Assembly: GCF_047511655.1 (NCBI RefSeq)
Contig: NC_133401.1
Span: 48,007,570 to 48,071,569 of the forward strand
From: Castor canadensis
Taxonomy: Eukaryota; Chordata; Mammalia; Rodentia; Castoridae
Direction: 5' to 3'
Length of the DNA: 64,000 bases
Shown: positions 45,108 to 64,000 of the stretch, piece by piece
How the letters are laid out: the number at the start of each line of letters is the position of its first letter
Numbering within the stretch: the first letter of the stretch is position 1
The notes under the pieces: generated by a model
What the model was told of the DNA's origin: nothing
Seen by the model: only the letters and a program-made list of their open reading frames with translations
The model's database searches: none
Made by a program: the position numbers and the translations under genes

Positions 45108-45744
45108 ATTTTAGAATTTTTAAAAGAGAAATAACTCATTTGCCTGAGCTTTAACAGTGAGGCTGTTTTGGATCTTTAGAAATTAGTTTTACCTCAGAGT
45201 AAATGCCCCCTGGCATAACAACCCAGGTTTCTAGAATATTTCTTTCTCCAGTGCAATTACCTGAGTAAACAGCTGCCTTTGAGGAAGAATAGGGGAAAGA
45301 TTCAGTGTACACTTGTGGTGCCATTGCTGGACCCCGGGGCACAAAGCCTAGGCAATGGGCCTAGTCTTGGATTATGGGAGACTAGTACTCTCTGCTCTCT
45401 ATTGTGGTAACTCAATCCAGTCCTCTGACTGACAGACTGAGGATACTTTTTTTCTCTCCTTTCCTCATACCAATCAAATTCTCAGCAAATGAGTACCCAT
45501 TCGTTTGTTTCTTAACAATGTCATGATCAATCAGTCACAGGTCTCTCTGTAGGTCATTTCAATTGGCATAATGGGATGAATGTACACTCCAGTAAACACA
45601 TCTTCTCTCCCACTGAGATGTAATAACCTGGCTTCTCCTATTTAGGAATATTGCATCTCCGTTGGAAGCCACAATGATGCCAATTTCAGTTTGAACACCT
45701 CCCACCAGCACTGTTCACCATGGGAAATAAGTTGGTAAAGACTT
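45108..45744. other. No gene or clear repeat seen
   Basis: Nothing recognisable. Confidence 0.45.
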
Positions 45745-45747
45745 TAC

Positions 45748-45832
45748 ATGGGGAGGGGGGGTGGGGACAGGGAAGGGGGGAGAAGCAGCCCAATGTATAC
45801 ACATAAGAATAAATGTATTAACAATAAAAAAA
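45748..45832 (+). mobile_element. Short LINE-1 3' end
   Basis: G-rich stretch, CCCAATGTATACACATAAGA and an A-rich tail. Similar GACTTTA motifs flank it, so a duplication is possible but decayed. Confidence 0.6.
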
Positions 45833-45974
45833 ATGACTTTATAAAGACTCTGGCATTTTCCTCCTTAGACCTTAAATCCTTGGTGAAGAGAAATTTCTAA
45901 GACCTTCCTAGGGAACATAGTTAAGGAGATGAGTCATATAAGATGCATGCACCCTAGCATTCTTGTTCTTTAAA

Positions 45975-46172
45975 CAATTTTTTTTGTGGTACTGGGACTT
46001 GAACTCAGGGCCTTCACCTTGAGCCACTCCACCAGCCCTATTTTTGTGAAGGGTTTTTCGATAGGGTCTTGTGAACTATTTGCTCTGGCAGGCTTTGGAC
46101 CTCGATCCTCCTGATCTCTGCCTCCTGAGTAGCTAGGATTACAGGTGTGAGTCACTGGTACCCAGAGTAAAC
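45975..46172 (-). mobile_element. Dimeric SINE
   Basis: GGTACTGGGACTTGAACTCA ... TAGCTAGGATTACAGGTGTG. Confidence 0.85.
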
Positions 46173-46496
46173 AATTTTTAACATTACTTACTTTACAGTT
46201 GGCCAATTGTCATTAACCAAGAAAGTGTTAAAATAGTCTCTGGAAAATGCACTCATTTGGTAAATTTATTCTAATATTATATTTCATCCTATTTGCTAAA
46301 GATTCTTCAAAATCCATTCTGAAGGAAAATGATGTCCCAAGAGCTTTGCTGATAGAACCTAGCATGCTTGTTCTCACATATTATGTGTACATATGAGCCT
46401 TCTCAGAGTTAATTCATTTTGATCCCCATGACATGATGGGATTCCCCCTTCTAATTACAGATCTGATTGTTATGAAAGGTTTGGTAAAAATACATA

Positions 46497-46582
46497 GGGC
46501 TGGGAGCTGGCCCAAGTGGTACAGCACCCGCTTAGCAAAGCACAAGGCCTTGGGTTCAATCCCTAATTAAGGGTGGGGTGGG
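46497..46582 (+). mobile_element. ID-type SINE
   Basis: GGGCTGGGAGCTGGCCCAAG ... TTGGGTTCAATCCC. Confidence 0.75.
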
Positions 46583-46716
46583 GATTAAAATACAGTATTT
46601 TGCTTCAAAGAAACAACAGGCAGAGAAGCTATGGTCCTGTAAGATAAGAACAGATACATCACACTAAGGGAGGAAATTTTCTGAGCAAAAACATTGCTTC
46701 TCTGGAACAAGCTTGG

Positions 46717-46805
46717 GGGCTGGCGGAGTGGCTCAAGTAGAGTGCCTGCTTAGCAAAGGTGCAGGCCCTGAGTTTAAACCTCATCAAAAACAAAACAAAA
46801 CAAAA
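46717..46805 (+). mobile_element. tRNA/ID-like SINE monomer
   Basis: GGGGCTGGCGGAGTGGCTCA ... (CAAAA)n tail. Confidence 0.85.
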
Positions 46806-48279
46806 ATTCTCTCACTATGCCCAGATATCTCCATTTCTGCGGTCAAGTCCTGCTGAAGCTTTCTGAGTAGTTCCCCTATCACTATGTAGTTCATAGCTTG
46901 GTTCCTCAGTGCCCAGCATGTTATAATCCTTGGAAGATGAGGCAGAGGTGCATGAGAGCCCATTTCCATTTCACCTTCCTCCAACGTTGAATGCTTTCCT
47001 TCCTGCTTTGGGTTATACACCAGCAAACCGGTTGACTGATATTATATTATCTAGGCACATCATGCACTTTTTAGTTTTCTTATCTGACACCATAACATTT
47101 ATGATCCCTTTAGGGTTAAAACTTCTAGAAATCAGATTCCAGGAAGTACCCAATCTTATTTTGATTCTAGATAAAACACTCTTAACTTACCTTATGCTCT
47201 AAATATGGGGAGTCCATTATGAAATCCTTGCATAAATACTTAAAGAGCACAATATTTTAACATGGCATATACTGTGTGCGCTATGGGTCATCAATGCACA
47301 GTAAGATAAAGGATGACTTCTCTCGGCCCTCACACACATGGAAAATTTAAGGTTTGTACTGAAGGCTGTTTTTTTCTTCCCAAGTTCAATTACACCTAAG
47401 ACAGTTTAAGTTGCAAAATTTTACAAAACTATTTGTCAGCAAAGTGTTTTAGGTTCCAGTCACCCAATAACTTAGGAACTTCAGGTTTACAGTAAATGGT
47501 ACAGAAGGATTAATTGGGTAATGATGAAGAGACATTGCAAGCACGGCTTGAACAAGTATAAAGCCCTACATATTCTTTAAGATCACTAGCAAAGAAAACA
47601 AGTAAGGTAAACATATTTAGTTAACCTTGGATTTAATAAGCTGGTAAGTTATTTGGGTCAAAAAGAATAATTTTATGTTACAAATTCAAATATTTTTGTG
47701 TTGAGGTAATAAATATTCTATTATCTGAAACAGCAGCAAACATAAATTCAGCATATTTTGGCTATCTATTAAATATCTAAGAATATATTCCTTCCTTCAG
47801 TAAACTGTATGTGGACAAAACCAGGGAACAGATTTTTTTCCATATCCAACCTATATGACCTGGAAATTCACTTTCCAGCTTATAACATATATACAACTTT
47901 CTTTTGTAATGATTTTTTTACAATTCAATCTGTCAGTATTAGTCCACTGTTAACTACTAGCTGATTAATTTATTGCAAAGGGGCACTGATGGAAGGGAAA
48001 ATCAAGAATCCACATTCTTGGGCAGAAAATGAGAACAGAAGAGCGATTTCATCACTATAAAGTGAATTATTATTTAGTAATATAATTCAGCTGACACACA
48101 CTGAACACAGGCATAAAGCACACTCCAGGACTGAAAGAGAAGTAAGTGTAGGGGTTAAAAAAAAAAAAATAGACGTAAGTGCAGTCCGTGTCCTCTGATA
48201 AAATCATACTACACCTTTACAAATAAATACCTGGAATTCTAGTACACACCTTATCCTGCTTGGAAATTCCATCCAACTT

Positions 48280-48412
48280 ATTGGAATGATTTTTGTCTTT
48301 TGAGACAAGGTCTTGCTACGTAGCCCAGGCTGACCTTGAACTCACAATCCTACTGTCTCAGCCTCCCAAGTGTTGGGAGGTATGCACTATAATACTTGGC
48401 TCCTACTAAATG
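48280..48412 (-). mobile_element. B1-like monomer in ATG12 3' region
   Basis: GAGACAAGGTCTTGCTACGT and GCTGACCTTGAACTCACAAT, close to the B1 consensus. Confidence 0.8.
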
Positions 48413-49430
48413 CTTTTTAAAAATATGGCATAACAAATATAATATAGAAGAAAAAAAAAGTTAAATGTCACTTTAAGCAATGACCCCTAACTTCAGTAAA
48501 AAGTCACTTTTAGTCACGACACAAAATACACAGAAAATCTGAGGCTATTTTTCATTCTTTGAGTGTCTTCAATTTGGAAAACACACTATGAAACAATGCT
48601 GCTGTTCCTCAGCAAGTTTTTGTGACAAAGTATAAATGAGTCATGCTGTACTGGGGCGCAAGGATCTTAAGTGATAGGACTTGACAACTGTATGACTCAT
48701 TTGTCTAAAATTGTGAAATGACTTGTTCCCCAACATAATTCAATGTAAATTCTCTAAAAGTGCTTTTTTGTCAACATGCCTGTTCTCCTGATCACATTTT
48801 AGTTAGAAATGAGCAGAAACAGCCTTCTCTCCTATTATCACCTGGCAAAGATGTAAAACCAATCTGCCAAAGCCTTACTGCCAGCCTGGCTGCCCTCTAC
48901 TGGACTGTGGGAGTATTTAACCACTAGGCCAAAGCAACTTGGTTTTACAAAGTAACACGGGATACAATGTAAACATCCCATATCCCCAAAGAAGCGAAGT
49001 TCCCAGGAATAAGCTAAAGATGCCCCCATAGCCCTCCCCTCGTCCCCCCCACCCACAGCAAAAACACGTTAGTAAATTAACTTTTAGCATGAATACCATC
49101 AGTGGAGTGCCAATTCTACAAGTAAATAATTTCAGTCATTTTGAAAATGGGTAATACATTCATGTATTTCAGCTTCCTTTAACCTTAGAGGCAGATCTTA
49201 AACAGCAGCAGTTAATGGGTAGGTGCAAGGACACACTCCCATGCCAGCCTTTCCATGATTTGTGAATTGGTACAAGTCCCATTTCTGTGAGTCTCTTCAG
49301 TCTGTAGATGTCTCCTTGGGCAGAACCAGGAGTCTTCATGCCCAGTAGTTCTTGTCCATTAAAGTCTGTTCAGAGCCATTTCCTCTGTCAACAGTTACGT
49401 CACAGTTGTAGCAAGTTGTTTTTCTGTGAT

Positions 49431-57046
<7,616 letters not shown>

Positions 57047-57532
57047 CTTGCGCCGTAGGAAGTAAGGGCGGAAGTGGAAGCTGAGCGCGTCAGGGGGCGG
57101 GTTTTGCTCTACGGAGAGTTGCAAAGGAGACGCCACTATAGGGGAATCCAACCCAACAATGGACCTTGAGATTGCCAGATAGTTCTTCGTAGCTAGCCTG
57201 TCTGGGACTTTTCACTGTTCATATGGCAATGAGTGTCTTCCCCTTGCAAGAAGCTTCGGGAAGCGTCTGTGGGCAAGTCTCGGGGAGCCGCCGAGGGGGC
57301 AGACATCCCTTGGGCAAGTGGGCTCGGCCCTGGAAATGTTTCCGCTTCCCTTCGCACCTGCCCCGCCCCTCAGTGCCCGCCCCTCAGGCCACGCCCCACG
57401 GCTCGGGAGCGCGCGCGCGCGCGTGCGGGAGGGGGCGGGTGGGGAAGAATTACCGGCAAGATCCTGAGGCGAGGCTCGCGCGCCCGCCCCCGCCCTGGCC
57501 GCCAGCGCCCACCCGGTCGGCCCGGCCCAGCC
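57047..57532. promoter_or_regulatory. Bidirectional CpG-island promoter between ATG12 and AP3S1
   Basis: The two start codons face away from each other 486 bp apart in CpG-dense DNA. ETS-type motifs GCGGAAGTG (57068-57076) and AGGAAGTA (57057-57064) sit just upstream of the ATG12 ATG. GC boxes lie at about 57094, 57361, 57376 and 57432. No TATA box is evident, which suits housekeeping genes. A 15-bp alternating GC tract lies at 57409-57423. Confidence 0.8.
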
Positions 57533-57601
57533 ATGATCAAGGCCATCCTCATCTTCAACAACCACGGGAAGCCGCGGCTCTCCAAGTTCTACCAGCCCTA
57601 C
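57533..57601 (+). CDS. AP3S1: AP-3 complex subunit sigma-1, first coding exon (partial gene)
   Basis: Encodes MIKAILIFNNHGKPRLSKFY plus QPY (23 codons) and ends at TAC/GTAAGG. This matches the first residues of sigma-3A; the paralogue AP3S2 instead starts MIQAILVFNN, so the assignment to AP3S1 is firm. Sigma-3A is the small longin-fold subunit of the AP-3 adaptor, which sorts cargo from endosomes to lysosomes and lysosome-related organelles. The remaining exons are not seen up to 64,000 and must lie beyond the window. The frame is open for about 100 codons upstream, but that is CpG-island sequence without an in-frame ATG. Confidence 0.96.
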
Positions 57602-57798
57602 GTAAGGATCCAACGGCTGCCTGTTCCGGCGAGGTGGGGGTGGGGTGGGGTGGGGGGAACAGGCGTTGACAACGGGCAGCGCCCAGCGCGGTTTTCTCCC
57701 CGCGACCCCCTCCGGGCGCCTCGCGCTCCGGGGCTGGGCTGTCAGCCTCGAGGTGTGGGTGTGAGCACCGTGCCCACTTCCCGCCTTGCTGCCAGGCT

Positions 57799-57882
57799 CA
57801 GCTTCCACCGGGTGCACAGCCTCCGCCCCGGGCACAACCTCCGCCCGGTTCAGCCTCCGCTCGGTGCAGCCTCCGCCCGGGG
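57799..57882 (+). repeat. 16-18-bp minisatellite, five units, AP3S1 intron 1
   Basis: Units at 57799-57816, 57817-57834, 57835-57850, 57851-57866 and 57867-57882 share the core CAGCCTCCGCCCGG. It lies about 200 bp after the exon 1 donor. Confidence 0.85.
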
Positions 57883-58439
57883 CTGCGCGGCGAGGCCTCG
57901 GCGATCTAGCGGCCGCTGCCCACCCGCGTCCTTGCAGCTCCGCGCCCCAAGCGCAAAGCGGTTCCGTTCCTTTCCTGCGCCCGCGGCTCCGGTTGTCCCG
58001 GGAACCGGAAGCCCGCCGACCTCCCGCTTCTCGCAGCCCCCTCCCCGGCCTGTCCAGGTGGACTCTTGTCCAGTCGTGGGGACAGATGGGCTGCCGTGGT
58101 CGCGCGGTCCTCGCGCGCGGGGACTGGGCTTCCTGCGCTTGCCAGCTGCGCGGTCCGTGCGGGTTCCGCTTGGGCCACTTGCAGGTGCCTCCGGGTTGAG
58201 GAAGGAACTAGGTGAGGACCTCACAGTCTTGTCCAGCCGTCCACCTTCTGTTGTGACTGTGTTCACAGCATTTGAACTTCACTGGTCACCTTCGTGGTGG
58301 GCCGCTGAGAACTACCATTCTCTACTTGAAAGCTCTGGTTTGGCTTTTTTTTTTTTTTTTAACCTCAGGGAATTTGTCCCTCTTTTGTCCTGTTTATAAA
58401 AAGGGCAGGATTAAAAAACAAAACAAAACAAAACTCTGT

Positions 58440-58650
58440 AGCTTGGCACCGGTGCCTCATTCCTGTAATTCTAGCTACTCAGGAGAGAGAGATCAGGAGG
58501 ATTGGGGTTCAAAGCCAACCCTGGCAAATAGTTCACAAGACCCTATGTCGAAAAACCCTTCACAAAAAAAGGACTGGTGGAGTGGCTCAAGGTGTAGGTA
58601 CTGAGCTCCAACACCAGCACCAAAAAACAAAAACAAAAAAACAACTCTCT
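58440..58650 (+). mobile_element. Dimeric SINE, AP3S1 intron 1
   Basis: GCTTGGCACCGGTGCCTCAT ... AGCTCCAACACCAGCACC, A-rich tail. Confidence 0.85.
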
Positions 58651-60475
58651 TAGAACTGAATATTGTTTAATTCTGCTAAAATCAGGTGGCATTAAAGTAG
58701 TAGAAGTAATTTATAAATGATTGAGAAAAGGCTGTAGACTTACATGATTGTGTGTCCGGGCAAATTCACCAGTATTGTAAGACATAACAGTGGGCTATCA
58801 GTGATGGGATGAGTGTGACGTGTGACTATTGGGTTGGTGCACTTTTCTTATAGCCAGAAATGAATTACAGTTCAGTATTAAAACCATGCCAAGACTAACA
58901 CTTTTACGCAGATAGCCCCGGATGGAAATCAATGGTGCCATTAAAAATTAAATGTGGAAATGTCAGCTTGTCTGAAACGACAGTGCAGTCTATGGAGGTG
59001 TTGGTTGAAGTGAGAAATCTTTAATCTATTCTCTATTTCCTTGAGTTCTTTTTGCTTTTGCTAGTGATGAATATTTTCCATTAATACCATGTGGATTTAG
59101 AAACCATGTAGATTTAGAAACAGAAATACTGATGCTGTTTAAAAATTCAATATCATTCTTTAATCCAGACTAAAATTTGATTTGATCTTTTAAGTGAAAA
59201 AAATGCCATTAACTTTCATTGTTACCTATTTGCTTAAAATAGGTCATAGCCTTTTAAAAAAATCTTTCTCTTAGGCATTTTATTAGTGCCATCCAGTTGT
59301 AGAAAAATTACATTCCAGAACTGTAATAAAATTCAAAGATTTATTTTTTTCATATTTAAATTTTGTAATTAAACAGGGTATCCCATCCTGTAGTGTAGAA
59401 TTTGAATGTCTGTGGAAATAGGAATTTAATTTGGAAATCTAGACAGACGTCTTTCTCTTGTCCACAGTGGGGACAGAAATACCCTTCCTCTGCAGTCAGT
59501 AGGTTGCTCTGGAGGTGAATGTGGGAAGAGTAACTTGGGTAGCAGTGGCCTTTTTGGCCATTGCATGAGTGACAGTGATGCTGGGATGTGGAGATAGGAC
59601 GTGTAGTATAAAAAGATACCCTTAACTGGCTGTGCAGAAGTGGGGCACCAGGTGTTTCTTTATAAAACAGAGCTCTCAAGCTTTGTATCTATTTTTGTCT
59701 TTCAGGATTAATTTCAGGTTATCTCTGTATTTGGATCTTCCATTAGGTTTAACCAGTTTGAGGGCAGGTACCTTTTTCATTGGTTTACTCCATCAGTCAG
59801 TTTGTCAGCAGATCTGGTTTCCTGCCTACCAGGCACTGGAGGTGAGCAAACATAGATCTACCTGGCTCCTGTGGGAGGGGCGTAGACACTGCTAATAAGA
59901 ATAGACTGCATAGTGTACCAGGTAGGAGTAAAAGCTGAGGACAGGATAAAGCAAGGCAAGGTGCTAGGGAGTGTGAGGATGACCGTTTAGAATAAAATAG
60001 CCAGGAAGCTTTCCCTGAGCAGGTGAGGCCTGAGCAGACCTGGGGGAGGTTCTCTCCTGGGGTAGGTGAGAACCCAGCTTTGCTTGTTCTGGGCAGAGGG
60101 TGGAACACCTGCCCAGGCCCTGAGGTGAGAATGCCTGCCTGGAGAGCACCAGGAAGACTGGCAGGGCAAGAAGGGTTGTTGGAAACCTAGGATCTACAGG
60201 TCATGGTGTTCACTGCATTCTCACTGCCCAAAAGTCCTTCCTGCTATTACCACACCTCCTTGGTCCAGGCCCAGCTCACACATCACTGAAGCATTCTCTG
60301 CAGTGTTGGTCTTGCTGCTCCTCTTGGTTCTGAGGATTTCTTGTTTTGGTACAGTATCCTGTTTCATGGGCTATATTCTTTGGGACTTCTGTAAGAGTCT
60401 TGAAGGAAGGCATAACTTAGACGTATTTATCTCCTCGCCAGCAATCTACACTGAGTCTCCAATGTAGAATACTTT

Positions 60476-60682
60476 TTTTTTTGTTTTGTGAACTGGGGTT
60501 TGAACTCAGGGCCTACACTTTGAGCCACTCTACCACCCTCTTTTTTTTTTTTTTTGTGGTAGGTTTTTCAAGATAAGGTCCCATGAAGTATTTGCATGGG
60601 CTGGCTTTGAACCAGGATCTTCCTGATCACTGCTTCCTAAGTAGCTAGGATTATAGATGTGAGTCACTGGTGCCAATACTCT
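60476..60682 (-). mobile_element. Dimeric SINE, AP3S1 intron 1
   Basis: GAACTGGGGTTTGAACTCAG ... TAGCTAGGATTATAGATG. Confidence 0.85.
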
Positions 60683-61467
60683 TAATGGGTATTTGCTAAA
60701 GCATTCATTTAAAATCTAACTTGGGTCAGAATTGACTTCCTAAATTTCCTTCCAGTGTTAAAATTTGGTTCTTTGTTAATCAGAGGCTTTTAGAATCCAG
60801 ACCTTTTGCACAAAAGTGATAGAATAGTTGTTACTTCAGCTGTTTCTGCTTTAAGTTGAAAGAAGTCTTAAGAGGTCTGTATCTAATAAGACTGACAGTT
60901 TCAAGTTTAATAGATGAAGCAGTATCCAGGGATGTGAGCCAAGAGTCGTGCTCCTGACCAAATGCTGAGGCTTGAGCCCAGCAGTAACAGTTTAACACCA
61001 AATGCTTTGAAAATCATTTAACCTTTTGTCAGCAAGTCTCCCCACTGCTTCTGGTGTTTACTCTTCTTTATCCTTCCGCATGATGTGACAGTTTCTGCGG
61101 TCATTGCTACCCTTTAACAGTGCAGGCTTTGGCTTCATGCTGTGAGTGGTAGGGTTTGAACTTGCTCCTGCCTCCCAGCTTTTCTTCTGTGTGAAACAAA
61201 GGGAGTAACACCATCATCAGACTAAGCTGGATTTTGCCTCATTCTGCCAGAGTCCCTGGGAAGAATTCACGGATGGACTCAGAGTACAGTCACTTTTGTT
61301 TTTGCCTTCTGTGTACTTGAGCTGTCACTGCAGAAGTTCAGATGTTTTTCTTGGTCTGTCTTTCTATTGATGCTTAGCCAGAGCAACTTGGCATCAGTAA
61401 CCTGTGTGATTTAATGTTTGCTTGGCAATATTTGTGTAGCATATGTATATGTATGTTCAGTTTTTCT

Positions 61468-61546
61468 CTTTTTTTTTGTGCCATACTGAGGCTTGCACTT
61501 GGCCTTGAGCTTTTGAGGCCAGCACTTTACCACTTGAGCCTCATTA
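61468..61546 (-). mobile_element. tRNA/ID-like SINE monomer, decayed
   Basis: CCATACTGAGGCTTGCACTT ... CACTTTACCACTTGAGCC. Confidence 0.65.
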
Positions 61547-62179
61547 TAAACCAGACCTTTTTATATAGCTACCAAACAAGGAAACAAAGCCTTAGGTTAC
61601 GATACCTGTGTTATTAGTGGATCTAATATATCCTTTGGTGAGTCACTGTAATAAAATAGAAATGTTTTCTTTTATATGAGTTGTATTAGCAGTTTCTATG
61701 GATGCAAAAGATAGTGTGCATATACATATGAGCACACACACACACCACACACACATATAAAATGCAAGCAGAAAAATTTCTAAACTGTAAAATATGTAAG
61801 TTGACTCACTTTTCATATAAAGTGTGTCTGATTATTAAGTTCTTTGCCAACCAGATGCAGGCCCTAGAACGAACTCATAAGACTGTTCTTTCCTTTTTGA
61901 AAATTGTTTTAGTATAAAAACACAAAGTTTTGCATATGTAACTTTTTTCCTTTAAAAAAAAATCCTAAAGATGCATAGACCTATACTTATTTATGTGTTT
62001 TTTAGGGACTATTAAGACAGTGGCAGATGGGGAGACACCTGCTAGCAATCGCAGCTCACAGGTGTTTTCCTAAGATGCCAGACTTGGGCCTTAGGAGGAG
62101 CCGCCTATCTGGAAATTACCTGCCCTCCCTCTGTTGCACTGTTCTTTCCCTCCCTGTGTACCTTTTGCAAGTGTTGATT

Positions 62180-62480
62180 TGTTGTTTGTAGGGTCCTGTG
62201 CTAGGCACTAATAATACAGTGATAAGTAAGACAGATGTCACCACCCCTAACCAGTGAGTGTGTATTCTAGTGATAGGAGATAGATAATAAACAAATTCTG
62301 TAGACTGTGATTGGACCATGAAGAAAGATGAAAAGGTGGTTGTAGAGAGGAACTATGTTAGGTTGGGACCATTAGGGTAAGCCTCTTTGAGGAACCTGTT
62401 TGAAGAGAGAATGAGGTTAAGGGAGAGGGAGTTAGGAACCAGCAGAGGAAGGGATATTTTAGGCAGAAGGAGGTACTAAG
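62180..62480 (+). repeat. Ancient mammalian repeat-like segment
   Basis: TGTGCTAGGCACTAATAATA, GACAGATGTCACCACCCC and AGATAGATAATAAACAAATT; widespread old mammalian repeat, family not named. Confidence 0.4.
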
Positions 62481-63244
62481 CACCTAGAATGGGCCACACT
62501 TCATGTGTTCAGGAGTAGCAAGGTGATGATTAGGTCAGAGAAAAGGCCAGATGATACCTACATGCTACATGTGTGTGGCCCGTTTCAGTTTGCTGATATC
62601 CTCCCACGTGCCTTCCACAGAGCAGGCATTCCTCCTTGATCCTACCTGTGCTCTGTGTGGTTGCACAGTGCCTTTTGCAGAGAGCCATGCCACTCTTCCC
62701 TAGGCTCTGGAGATAGATGTATGTGCTCATCCAGTGAGTGAAGGTGAGAGAATGTCCATCCTGTGCAGCCTTTGTCCCTGGGAGACCTGGATCCAGCCGA
62801 TCTCGCCTCTGTCTCCTGGGAATTGGCACTCTGAAAGAAGCATTTATTTTTCTTAGTCCTCTCACAGTCTTCATTTTACGGAGAGTCACATGAGCAGTTT
62901 ATGTAAAGCTCACGGGCACACCTGCTGCTGCGCTGAGAATCTGTGTCTTTCCTGCCCTGCTCGCGGCCGTGTGTTTATAGGCATCTCAAGCTGTCACTGC
63001 CTGTTCTCTTTTCTACCCGGGAGGAAAGGGCTGCCTTTCAGTTCTCCAAACCCTGTGTGCTAAGTAAGCGGGCAAGATTACATGTTCATTCCACCTGTCA
63101 TTTCTATATCTTAATGTGATGTCATGGTAGTAATACAGATCTAATACGAAGCACACCATTTGAACTGTTCTGATGTGTGCTGGTCCTTGGCATTAAACAC
63201 GTCCTTGTTGACTTTTTCCATCTCTCCCAACAGAAGCTCTGTAC

Positions 63245-63370
63245 ACATTACACACTTAAGTGCCTATGTTATCAGCTTCCCATCACTGTGACAAAATACC
63301 TGGGGCTAATAAAGGGAGGAAAGATTTATTTTAGCTCATGGTTCCAGTCCATGGTCCTACTCCTGGGTTG
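63245..63370 (-). mobile_element. MaLR-like LTR fragment
   Basis: TGTTATCAGCTTCCCATCAC, TGTGACAAAATACCTGGGG and GGAAAGATTTATTTTAGCTC. Confidence 0.55.
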
Positions 63371-63590
63371 CCCTTTTTAGTCTACTGATAATGCCCTTTG
63401 GTACACAAACACTTCAGTTTTGATGAGTTGCAGTTTATGTGTTTGTTTCTTTTGTCGCCTGTGCTTTTGCTGTCATATTCCAGAAAATAATTTTTAATAG
63501 CTATCTAATAGTTTATCATATAGTATACCATAATTTATTTAATCAGTCTTCTACTGTGCTCTTTTATTTTGTATAAGATTTTTTGTTGAA

Positions 63591-63727
63591 AAATTAGAGA
63601 TAAGGGCAAAATAGTTTCTGCCGGGTATCGAGGGGGTGGGGGGGAGATGGAGGGGGTGAGGGCAGGGGGGAGAAATGACCCAAGCATTGTATGCACATAT
63701 GAATAATAAAACAATAAAAATAAAAAA
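63591..63727 (+). mobile_element. Short LINE-1 insertion (137 bp) with perfect 16-bp duplication
   Basis: Only the end of the G-rich 3'UTR and the A tail are present. AAGATTTTTTGTTGAA occurs at 63575-63590 and 63728-63743. Confidence 0.93.
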
Positions 63728-64000
63728 AAGATTTTTTGTTGAAGATTAAATAAGAAAATACTTGTAACACCTGACACCTTATAAAACCTCAGTAACAATT
63801 TTATTATTACTACTGCTACTTGCTACTTTCTGTCCTTGGACTAAGGAACATGTAACCAAGGGAGTATATAACAATTTCAGAGTGTTCTCACATACTTTTT
63901 ATCTCTTCAGAATGAATTGTGTCTTTAATTTTTCTCCTCAAAGACTGCAGTGTTTGAATTGTGTGGGTCTGTTTTGAAATAGACTCCTTTCTTATTACAA

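Larger units (their letters stand above)
46265..49430 (-). other. ATG12: Probable ATG12 3'UTR region
   Basis: The minus strand below the ATG12 stop is mostly repeat-free for about 3 kb. Exceptions are a B1-like SINE at 48280-48410 and a tRNA-type SINE outside it at 46717. Candidate AATAAA signals lie at 47969-47974 and 46265-46270. Long ATG12 3'UTRs are known in mammals, but which signal is used cannot be decided here. Confidence 0.45.
57200..58230 (+). promoter_or_regulatory. CpG island over AP3S1 exon 1 and intron 1 start
   Basis: Very high G+C with dense CpG; base composition drops sharply after about 58,230. Long open frames on both strands here are composition effects. Confidence 0.75.
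57602..64000 (+). other. AP3S1: AP3S1 intron 1 (5' part)
   Basis: No AP3S1 exon 2 (expected to continue with the SEDTQQQ motif) was found. The intron holds three SINEs, an MaLR-like LTR piece, an old LINE-1 piece and one short LINE-1 tail, each listed separately. The stretches 58650-60470 and 61550-63240 contain no gene that I recognise; parts around 59900-60130 and 62180-62480 resemble an ancient mammalian repeat. Confidence 0.75.

Noticed and set aside
57212-57835. 207-codon minus-strand open frame
   Set aside because: A GC-composition effect in the CpG island; Pro/Arg/Gly-rich without family match.
57233-58399. 388-codon open frame through AP3S1 exon 1
   Set aside because: It reads straight through the exon 1 donor into CpG-rich intron, and its first codon is GTG; only 57533-57601 matches sigma-3A.
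58826-58850. Mariner-like inverted terminal repeat (TTGGGTTGGTGCACTTTTCT)
   Set aside because: Resembles one mariner end, but no matching opposite end or TA duplication could be found nearby.

Overview
The window is mammalian nuclear DNA, most likely from a rodent of the beaver/kangaroo-rat group (Castorimorpha). This rests on the genes, which are rodent-like in detail, and on the repeats: very many short SINEs that join a 7SL-like arm to a tRNA/ID-like arm, ID-like monomers, and young LINE-1 tails with a G-rich 3'UTR. The species is an inference. The gene order CDO1 - ATG12 - AP3S1 matches the segment of human chromosome 5q23.

Layout. Positions 1 to about 26,000 are intergenic and repeat-rich; I recognise no known gene there, only one speculative pair of minus-strand exons at 20.5-21.0 kb. 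Positions 26,659-37,851 hold the complete five-exon coding sequence of CDO1 (cysteine dioxygenase, 200 aa, minus strand), with a CpG-island promoter up to about 38.4 kb. Positions 38.4-46 kb are intergenic. Positions 49,431-57,046 hold the complete four-exon coding sequence of ATG12 (ubiquitin-like autophagy protein, 141 aa, minus strand), with a 3'UTR running down to perhaps 48-46 kb. AP3S1 (sigma-3A subunit of the AP-3 adaptor) starts at 57,533 on the plus strand. Only its first coding exon (23 codons) is visible; the rest of the window is its intron 1. ATG12 and AP3S1 lie head to head with 486 bp between start codons, in a shared CpG island.

The three genes are unrelated in biochemistry: cysteine catabolism to taurine/sulfate, autophagosome formation, and endosome/lysosome vesicle traffic. 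All splice junctions given are GT-AG and preserve frame; they were placed by hand against remembered human/rodent proteins.

Non-genic highlights are a 7SL RNA retropseudogene without a poly(A) tail, nested in a SINE and bounded by 13-bp duplications; a 5S rRNA pseudogene in CDO1 intron 3; several LINE-1 insertions with readable target-site duplications, including 52- and 60-bp micro-insertions; a twin-primed (inverted) LINE-1; tripartite SINEs; three perfect palindromes/hairpins; and two GC-rich minisatellites beside the CDO1 and AP3S1 first exons.
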